This document shows positions 53,431-61,156 of a DNA stretch of 64,000 bases, in pieces. The notes under the pieces were generated by a model. It was not told the origin of the DNA. It did no database searches and saw only the letters and a list, made by a program, of their open reading frames with translations. Both the position numbers and the translations under genes were made by a program. Within the stretch, counting starts at the first letter, position 1; each line of letters starts with the position of its first letter. The DNA lies in NCBI GenBank assembly GCA_012033205.1, contig JAAUSO010000008.1, forward strand, positions 22,578 to 86,577. The letters run 5' to 3'. The stretch comes from Richelia sp. SL_2_1 (lineage in GTDB: Bacteria > Cyanobacteriota > Cyanobacteriia > Cyanobacteriales > Nostocaceae).

Positions 53431-54060
53431 TTAACGTTTCTTAGTCAGAATTTCCTTTCTCGCTTTCTCAATATTCCGGTTTTGATTTAAGTCTTGCAAC
53501 ATAGATTCTAGTTGTTCCACCCGTTGCAGCAACGAGCAAATTACAGTAGCCTCTACATCTGGAAGCTTTCCATGTTCCAAAGGTGAAAGACTAACATCCT
53601 GTTTGCGAGAAATTTCTCGTCCAGGTATTCCCACTATCGTGCAACTTGGGGCAACATCTCGTAATACAACCGAACCCGCACCAATACGTGTGCGATCGCC
53701 AATTTGGATATTGCCTAAAACCGAAGCACCAGCACCGACAACAACGTTGTTACCGATAGTCGGATGGCGTTTTCCCGATTCTTTACCAGTACCACCGAGA
53801 GTCACACCTTGATAAATCAACGTGTAGTCTCCGACGATGGCGGTTTCACCAATCACAACTCCCATACCATGATCTATAAACACGCCTTTGCCAATTTGTG
53901 CGCCGGGGTGAATTTCAATTCCACTCAAAAATCTACCGATATGGGAAATCAAGCGGGGAATTAAATTAATTTTGCGACGATGCAACCAATGGGCTAGACG
54001 ATGCAAGCATAAAGCATGAAATCCAGGATAGCAGAGTAAAACCTCGGTTATTTCGTACAT
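53431..54060 (-). CDS. nifP: Serine O-acetyltransferase (NifP/CysE)
   Basis: [71 protein letters not shown] left-handed beta-helix repeats. Confidence 0.93.
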   Translation of the reverse strand: MYEITEVLLCYPGFHALCLHRLAHWLHRRKINLIPRLISHIGRFLSGIEIHPGAQIGKGVFIDHGMGVVIGETAIVGDYTLIYQGVTLGGTGKESGKRHPTIGNNVVVGAGASVLGNIQIGDRTRIGAGSVVLRDVAPSCTIVGIPGREISRKQDVSLSPLEHGKLPDVEATVICSLLQRVEQLESMLQDLNQNRNIEKARKEILTKKR

Positions 54061-54838
54061 AGCGTGCTTAATTTTTAATTAAAGTCGATAATTTTGTTTA
54101 AAATCAAGGCTTACAGGCACTTATGGTCTAAATATCAGCTTGAAAAGGTGTTTTGAAGTTAATAATGGCTGTAAGAAAATACCAGCAAAGGTTTCAATAT
54201 TATTTTTCACCCAATTTAGCACGCTAAGTACGGAAGAGCCATATTTAGATGTTCGCCGCAGCCGTGGGGCTGTTCGTAACGCCAGCTAAGCGCGCCAAGC
54301 AAGGCAAAACTTTCCGGCCTACTGATTTTAGCAAGTTAATTTCAACTTAAGGGTTTGGGAAATAAACAATAACTGCTATTTGAGCTTCACAGCCATATTA
54401 CTTAATTAATTTCATCATCCTAATTTTAGTTTGATTGCATTTTATATATCACAATGATAAAAGTGATAAATATTACAAAATATATGATTTTATGTTTATT
54501 CGCAAATAACTGTAAATCTAATAATGGTAAACAAAATCTATTACAGTTGATTCAAAATACCCCTACATGAAAATAGTATTTTTTTACTCACAGAATTTAT
54601 AAATTAGTTGATTAAACGTAAATCGCAAAACATCAATCAATAAATTATAATTAACTTACTAGTTTTACACCTATTTTTATAAAAATTTATGCCAACATTT
54701 TATGTATAGGGCTTTATAGCAATCTTCTGTTTAGGTAAAGGTTTGGGCACTGTCTAATTCCAAAAGATGGAATGCTCGCAGCTTAATGCTTAGAAGAATT
54801 GCCTGATTTGTCCCTTTAGCATCTTTGGAGAAATCTGA

Positions 54839-55207
54839 ATGATTTACTTTACTCGTAAACTAACTAAAAAGCCAATCAAAAAGTTCCTAATACCTATAAC
54901 TGTTGCGGTATTCCTAATAGCTAGTTTTGCTTTATCTCCTCTATCTGCACAAGCACTATCTACAAGCAGAAGTATAGATATAAGTACAGATTTATCTAGA
55001 GTTTACAAAGATATTGGCAATTCAGAAAATGGTATCTTGCTTGCGGAACATTCAAAAGGTAAACGTACATCAACTAAAGAGAAGCATCAAAAAGGAGAGG
55101 CACAGAAGAAAGATGCTGAAGCAAATAGAAAATTTAAAGAAGCAAAGAAAAAGGATAAGAAGGTGACGAAGGGGCAAATTAAGAAAGAGATGAAAAGTAA
55201 AAAGTAA
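54839..55207 (+). CDS. Small secreted protein: shared leader plus Lys/Glu-rich basic tail
   Basis: Signal peptide ending SPLSAQA; SIDISTDLSRVYKDIGNSENGILLAE then highly charged KGKRTSTKEKHQKGEAQKKDAEANRKFKEAKKKDKK. Confidence 0.75.
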   Translation: MIYFTRKLTKKPIKKFLIPITVAVFLIASFALSPLSAQALSTSRSIDISTDLSRVYKDIGNSENGILLAEHSKGKRTSTKEKHQKGEAQKKDAEANRKFKEAKKKDKKVTKGQIKKEMKSKK

Positions 55208-55363
55208 TAAAACAGGGCTTAGGCACTCGTTATAGATTTACAATGATTTAGAATTCCTTTTTTTCTTACAATGACTGTAAATATATTGTGGTGCATAAGT
55301 CCTATAAAAGTTATGAATTGTCCTTAAAACCAAATTACACAAATAAATCACTGAGAAACACAA

Positions 55364-55858
55364 ATGATTTATTTAGCCAAGAAATCAGTGACTAAGCACA
55401 ACATAATGAAGCAGTTTCTACTAACTACAACTCTTACAGTATTGTTAATAACAAGTTTTGCTTTATCTCCTCTACCTGTCGAGGCACAAAGAGTAACGGG
55501 AAGTGTAGATGCAAGTGTAGATATAAATCAAATTTATAGAGATGTTTCTAAGAGTATTAATGGTCTTAGAACACGAGATGCTTGTGTCAAAGCAATTCGA
55601 GAAACTGCTTACAGTAAAGTCAAGCAGGGTCGTAATGTAATGGTTTTCAACTTATCGCAGAACTATGAGAAAAACCTTAAAAACGCAAAATTTCAACAGT
55701 TCTCATGTGCTGGTAATAAGTATGGTCTTTGGATTTTTAAGAGCGGTAGATTCGTCAATAAAGGTGATGGTGGATTTATAAATTGGGCTTTTGATGGTAA
55801 TTGGAAAAGAACTGGTAGAGACCAAAAAACTGTGGTATTTCGTCCAATCAGGAAATGA
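55364..55858 (+). CDS. Small secreted protein: shared leader plus unrelated ~95-aa globular domain
   Basis: SFALSPLPVEAQRVTGSVDASVDINQIYRDV... then RTRDACVKAIRETAYSKVKQGRNVMVFNLSQ...KYGLWIFKSGRFVNKGDGGFINWAFDGNWKRTGRDQKTVVFRPIRK. Confidence 0.78.
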   Translation: MIYLAKKSVTKHNIMKQFLLTTTLTVLLITSFALSPLPVEAQRVTGSVDASVDINQIYRDVSKSINGLRTRDACVKAIRETAYSKVKQGRNVMVFNLSQNYEKNLKNAKFQQFSCAGNKYGLWIFKSGRFVNKGDGGFINWAFDGNWKRTGRDQKTVVFRPIRK

Positions 55859-55976
55859 ATAAGTTCTATTTTCAATCATGAAGCAAATCTAAAAATATAC
55901 TCCTATTGGCGAATGCCATTTTTGCCAGAAAAATCTTCAATCAATCATCAAAACTCATAAAAAAAGAGGAAAAGTT

Positions 55977-58478
55977 ATGCAAACAAATTCAATTCAAACA
56001 ACTCGCCGTAAAGTTGTAGGTATGATTGACGAACAAGAAAAAGTTCTACTTGAATTACTAGAAACACCAGATTTATTGAAAGAAAGTAGCGAAGATGGAG
56101 AACAAAAAACTAGTATTCAAGATGTAAATAAATGGCAACAAATTGTTACTAATGAAAGTCAAAAAGTTTGTGAACTAGAAATGGTTTTAGCAGTTGTAGG
56201 TACTATGAAAGCTGGTAAATCAACAACCATCAATACGATTGTTGGTTTCGAGGTATTACCTAATCGTAATTATCCAATGACCTCACTACCAACATTAATT
56301 AGGCATCGAATAGGTCAAAAAACACCTATCTTAAAATTTTCTAATCATCAACCCATTCAAAATATGGTTAAGGAAATCAGAAGAAAGTTGATGAATTTAC
56401 AATCAAGTACTAAACAATTAGAGTCACTAGAACTGTATAAAAATAAGGATGACGATACTAAGGAAGTAATTAGAAGAATTTGCAATGGGAATTTTAGTCC
56501 TTTTCAAGATACCTATCAAGGACAAGAAAACATATTCAATTTCTTGAAGATGCTTAATGATTTGATCAGGTTAGCTGGAAACGGTGATATTAAGGTTGAG
56601 CTTCCCATCGATAAGTATGAGAATGTAAATGATTTACCGATTATTGAAGTAGAGTTTTGCCATCTAGCTGATGTTGGGGAATTGTTCAAAGAAGGAGGAC
56701 AATTTTCCATATTAGACACTCCCGGTCCAAACGAATTTATGCTGGGTGATAATTTACGCAAGGTACTAAATTCTCAAATAGCAAGAGCATCAGCAGTATT
56801 AGCAGTTGTGGATTATAGCCAACTAAGATCCAACGCGGAGTATCAAATCCGTCAAGAACTAGAAAGTCAAGTTAAGCAGACTAAAGAACGTTTGTTTATC
56901 CTTGTCAATAAGTTTGACCAAACAGATCGTAATAGCATGAATTTTGAGGACGTAAAAAGTTATGTAGCGGAAAATTTTCTGCAACACCAAGTTACACAGG
57001 GTCGGGTATATCCAGTATCTGCTAAATATGGTTATCTTTCTAACTGTGTGTTAAATGAGATTAAAGAAAATTCTTGCTTACCGAATTATGAAAATGAAAA
57101 TAATCGTTGGATAGAAGATTTTGGTAAACTGGCATTTGGTGTTAACTGGAAAGAGGATATTCAGGATATAAATAAAGTTAAAAGTGCAGCAGAAAAGTTA
57201 TGGAATCACAGCAACTTTGAAAAACCTATCAATGAGGTAATTGTTAAAACCGCAGGTAAAGTCGGATGGATTAGTATACAAGCTGCTACCGACAAAATGC
57301 TCTTGATTGATAATCAATTGGCAAACTTTTTACAATTACGCAGTGGTGCTTTAAGCAAGGGTGTAGAAGAAATCGAACAATTGCTCAAAAATTTGACACA
57401 AAATATAAAGGAAATTGAGAATGCTGAATCCCAAGCTGAAAAAACCTTAAAAGACTTTATAGAAAACTCTACAGAAGCTGCTCATCTAAAGTACGAGACT
57501 ACTAAAAAAGTATTAAAAGATGCCTTGAAAGATTACTTTAAAAAAGGTCAAAGGCTAGAGCTTACCGAATTAAGGAAAAACCACCAGAAAGTGGAAGATG
57601 AAGAACTTCAAAAACAAAAAAATCCAAGAATGGGTAATTTACTTCAGAAATTTCTAAGTGGGAAGCGAAAAGAAAATAGAAACAAATCTGGTACAGGTTT
57701 GAGATATACTCGATTTAAATTTGATCCCAATAATCCAAAACTTACATTCAAATCTGAGGAAGAAGCTAGTCATTCCTTAGAACAACTCAATGAAACTATT
57801 ATTGGGATAATAAATGATTCTGCTGAAAGCTTAGAAAACGCATTGCTAGATTTATCAAATAATCTTGAAGAAACACTTCCTCAGATACTTGAACAAGAAA
57901 TCGGGGATATATTAAATAATGCAAAAAAACAACTAAAAGATGAGGGATTTACATTAAAAATAAACATCCCGAATATAGATTTTAAGTATGAAGGTGTTGA
58001 TTTTTATGAAATGTTAGTATCTAGTTTTGAACCGCATACCGAAAAAAAAGAAACAAAAAAAAGAGAAAAGATTCAAGGTTTAGCTGGTGAAATACCAAGA
58101 TTTTTGGGCAGATTATTTCAAAAAGACAATTGGGGGTATAAAGAATTAAAAATCGAGGAAGAACAACGTTTTGTTATTGTTGATATGGAACGTATTGAGG
58201 AAAGAATATTTAAATATTGGGATGATAGTATTGACAACATAAATGAAAATCATCAAGTTTTCTTTAAACAAAAACTGAAGCCTGTTTTAGACAAATATTT
58301 CAGTGAATTAAAGGATTATTTAAAGAAATTCCGGGGCGATTTGCAAGAAGGAATTGAGGATAAAAAGTTGAATCAAGAAAAACAGCAAGATTTACTGAAA
58401 AAAATGAATGTTCTCAAAGAACGGGTAGATTTACATAAACAAAATATTGAAACAATCCAGAATCATGTGAACCACTGA
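55977..58478 (+). CDS. Dynamin-family GTPase, CrfC/YjdA-like
   Basis: 833 aa; G1 VVGTMKAGKSTTINTIVGFEVLPNRNYPMTSLPTLIRH, G3 FSILDTPGPNEF, G4 FILVNKFDQTDRN; long helical C-terminus. Confidence 0.88.
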   Translation: MQTNSIQTTRRKVVGMIDEQEKVLLELLETPDLLKESSEDGEQKTSIQDVNKWQQIVTNESQKVCELEMVLAVVGTMKAGKSTTINTIVGFEVLPNRNYPMTSLPTLIRHRIGQKTPILKFSNHQPIQNMVKEIRRKLMNLQSSTKQLESLELYKNKDDDTKEVIRRICNGNFSPFQDTYQGQENIFNFLKMLNDLIRLAGNGDIKVELPIDKYENVNDLPIIEVEFCHLADVGELFKEGGQFSILDTPGPNEFMLGDNLRKVLNSQIARASAVLAVVDYSQLRSNAEYQIRQELESQVKQTKERLFILVNKFDQTDRNSMNFEDVKSYVAENFLQHQVTQGRVYPVSAKYGYLSNCVLNEIKENSCLPNYENENNRWIEDFGKLAFGVNWKEDIQDINKVKSAAEKLWNHSNFEKPINEVIVKTAGKVGWISIQAATDKMLLIDNQLANFLQLRSGALSKGVEEIEQLLKNLTQNIKEIENAESQAEKTLKDFIENSTEAAHLKYETTKKVLKDALKDYFKKGQRLELTELRKNHQKVEDEELQKQKNPRMGNLLQKFLSGKRKENRNKSGTGLRYTRFKFDPNNPKLTFKSEEEASHSLEQLNETIIGIINDSAESLENALLDLSNNLEETLPQILEQEIGDILNNAKKQLKDEGFTLKINIPNIDFKYEGVDFYEMLVSSFEPHTEKKETKKREKIQGLAGEIPRFLGRLFQKDNWGYKELKIEEEQRFVIVDMERIEERIFKYWDDSIDNINENHQVFFKQKLKPVLDKYFSELKDYLKKFRGDLQEGIEDKKLNQEKQQDLLKKMNVLKERVDLHKQNIETIQNHVNH

Positions 58479-58571
58479 ATTTTTAACAAAAAAGAAATAG
58501 AGCAACAAGAACCCCTCGCTAACAAAACAATTAATTTCTCTTCACAATTACACAAAGGAGTAGTAAATAAT

Positions 58572-60410
58572 ATGTCTATGCTTGAAGCTTCTCTAGAAAC
58601 TCTCAAAGGACTCTTCGCTGATAAACCAGAGGCTCTTAAAGTTTTTGACTTAGAAAGCTTAGAATCACAATTTTTGAAAGAAAAGCTTAGAAATAGTGGC
58701 GAATTATTTACAGGTGCAGTCAATCTATGGGTGACTGGACGTACTGGTTCGGGAAAAACCTCTTTGGGAAACAGCCTATTAGATTCAGATGTAATGAAGT
58801 CCAATGGTTTTCAAGATTGTACAGATTTTATTGGTTATTTTCAATTAACAAGCAACTTAAGATTTTGGGATACTCCTGGAATTTGTAGCAACATTAACTA
58901 TGAAAATATCAATCGAACTGCTCTAATGATGGAGCAAATTCCAGGGAACAAATTTTCTCGTCCACCTGTTGTTACTCTTAAAGATTCTGACTCTTTACTG
59001 ATTAAAGATTTCTCTAAGTGTGTTTCCCCAAGAATTAAACCTGAAGAAAAAAATGCCATAGTTGAGGAATGGCGTTCCTTGATGCAAAAAGAAGATATTC
59101 AGCCAGACGTTATTCTTTACGTTATGGCTCCACACATGAAATTTCTCGATCCGGATCGACAATACTTGGGAGAATTATTAGAAACCTGGAAATCTTTGAA
59201 AGACTCAGGTAAGAAGTGTATAGTCATTCCTATACTCAATGTTTTTAGAAAAGATGATGGTACTATTGTTCCTACCCCGCAAGAGATGACTTATGCGCGA
59301 CGAGAAATACCTGAAGTTTACAAAGCTGTATTTGGTGATGATAATTTTCCACCAGTTATTGAAATCAATTCAAAAACTGGTGAAGGCATCCCTAAAATTA
59401 CGGAAATTATCTGTCAAATTATTCCATCTGCTAAGATTGGCAATTTAGGAACTGTCTTAAAAGATGACCTTAAAAAGTATGCACAAAAAGAACGAGAGAA
59501 CCGCTACTGTAAAACTCTTAGCTTAATCTCTGGTCGCTTGGCTAGATATACAGTTGATAAAAATATTGACGGACAAAGTCTGCTTCAATCAGCTGCATCG
59601 GCAATTTGTGCTTATGGGGTTATGACCTTCAAGAGCTTGGATGCAATAAAAGATATCAAAGCTCAATTTGACTCGGTTGTTGAACAAGTTAAACAAGTTC
59701 AAGGAGCAAGAAGCGAGGACATCACTATTAAAGAAAATGTGATGGGGACAAAGGATATCACTCGTATTAAACCAACAGAACAAGAGGTAGAAGTTGAGTA
59801 TACAGAGTGGCGACCTGAGGAAAAAACAGAGACAATTGAGGAAGAAGTCGATGTACCTGTGGAAAGAACTAGTTTTTTCCCGCAAACCGTAGAAGTTCGA
59901 GGAATAGTTGATGTAACTAAGCCAAGGAGTTGGTTGGGAAAACTTTGGACGGGTGAAGACACATATACAGAGCAAGAAGTTGGTAACGTTGAGCGTAATG
60001 TTATTGTTCCATATCACTATATTGACTATGAGAAGCAAACTCGTGAGAGGGATGTGACAAAAACTGAATGGATTCAGGAAACCAATAAAAAACTAGAAAC
60101 TCGTATTGTCGGCTATGAAGAAGAAATTGTTGACACAGTTGAAGTGGTTTTAACACAGGTAGATAAAGTTGTTGGCACCAAGTATCTTGCAGGTGGATAT
60201 CCTGCAATTAAGTTTTTATTAGGTTTGGGTTTAGGAATTCAAAATTTCTGTAGTAACACGGGTGCAACATGGACGAAAAGTATACAGCAGAGTGAAATAT
60301 TAATAGAGAGTAAACTAAGCCCATATAAATCGCGTATTGACGAGTTAGTAGAAGATCCAGAAGGTGAGAAAAAATTGATCGAGCTTCTAGAAAACACCTT
60401 GATTGCATAA
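58572..60410 (+). CDS. P-loop GTPase with beta-rich/coiled C-terminal region and a hydrophobic segment near the C-terminus
   Basis: 612 aa; G1 LWVTGRTGSGKTSLGNSLL, QDCTDF, G3 LRFWDTPGI, atypical G4 PILNVFRKDDG, SKTGEGI; YTEW/KTEW repeats; AIKFLLGLGLGIQNF. Confidence 0.82.
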   Translation: MSMLEASLETLKGLFADKPEALKVFDLESLESQFLKEKLRNSGELFTGAVNLWVTGRTGSGKTSLGNSLLDSDVMKSNGFQDCTDFIGYFQLTSNLRFWDTPGICSNINYENINRTALMMEQIPGNKFSRPPVVTLKDSDSLLIKDFSKCVSPRIKPEEKNAIVEEWRSLMQKEDIQPDVILYVMAPHMKFLDPDRQYLGELLETWKSLKDSGKKCIVIPILNVFRKDDGTIVPTPQEMTYARREIPEVYKAVFGDDNFPPVIEINSKTGEGIPKITEIICQIIPSAKIGNLGTVLKDDLKKYAQKERENRYCKTLSLISGRLARYTVDKNIDGQSLLQSAASAICAYGVMTFKSLDAIKDIKAQFDSVVEQVKQVQGARSEDITIKENVMGTKDITRIKPTEQEVEVEYTEWRPEEKTETIEEEVDVPVERTSFFPQTVEVRGIVDVTKPRSWLGKLWTGEDTYTEQEVGNVERNVIVPYHYIDYEKQTRERDVTKTEWIQETNKKLETRIVGYEEEIVDTVEVVLTQVDKVVGTKYLAGGYPAIKFLLGLGLGIQNFCSNTGATWTKSIQQSEILIESKLSPYKSRIDELVEDPEGEKKLIELLENTLIA

Positions 60411-60546
60411 TATCAAGTTTTTTTGATTACTTGTAAATTCTGCAACACCTAACCCGCGTACTGCGGGCACCCTCCCCCGCAGTCGCTTACGATTAAAGTT
60501 CCCCGGATAAGTTTAAAAGTCACAAATAATACTTTTAAACTCAAGT

Positions 60547-60990
60547 ATGACTAACTCAAGCAATGGATTGGTTGGTATGTCAGAAATAATTAAAAAGACT
60601 TTAGTAAGCATCGCTGTTGCATTATCTTTAATGACTAGTTTGGCTTTGTCTCCTCTACCTGCTCAAGCACTACCTGTTAGCTCAAATGTAGATATGAGTG
60701 CAAATTTTACAAAAGCTAATCAAGATTTTGGCAATTTAGAAAATGGAATCTTGATTGCCCGCCGTGGAGGTAGCACTTTTACGCAAGACAAGGCTAAGAA
60801 AAAGGGAAAGGGTAAGGGAAAGGCTATGGCAAAGCTCAGAGAACAGCCCCTCGTCTGTTATTCGGATAAAAGATGTGAAACCCGCATCTGGCAAGGCAAT
60901 AGCCCACACAACTGCTGCACTAAAAGACAAGGTAAATCATTTCGCTTTGATAGTGATGGAAGATGCAGAAAGTGTAGTGCAGGATATTGA
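60547..60990 (+). CDS. Small secreted protein: shared leader plus basic linker and six-Cys C-terminal domain
   Basis: SLALSPLPAQALPVSSNVDMSANFTKANQDFGNLENGILIARR then KKKGKGKGK and VCYSDKRCETRIWQGNSPHNCCTKRQGKSFRFDSDGRCRKCSAGY. Confidence 0.78.
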   Translation: MTNSSNGLVGMSEIIKKTLVSIAVALSLMTSLALSPLPAQALPVSSNVDMSANFTKANQDFGNLENGILIARRGGSTFTQDKAKKKGKGKGKAMAKLREQPLVCYSDKRCETRIWQGNSPHNCCTKRQGKSFRFDSDGRCRKCSAGY

Positions 60991-61156
60991 TCCTAGAACA
61001 CACCTTGACCGCGTAATATCAAGTTCTCTTGATTTTTTATACCGTAGCACGCCTCCGCCCATCTTTCCCCTTCGGAAGAGAGTTGGGCAGGGGTAATGTG
61101 ACAACTACGGTACTATTTCTAATCGTTCGTACAAATATGATTCAAGGAAGGTAGAT

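Noticed and set aside
59589-60408. Multiple antisense ORFs (149, 87, 68, 66 aa) over the second GTPase
   Set aside because: Antisense of a well-supported GTPase CDS; compositions typical of shadow ORFs
60736-61096. ORFs 60736..60930 (-) and 60755..61096 (+)
   Set aside because: Alternative frames of the Cys-rich secreted protein whose signal peptide and leader homology support 60547..60990
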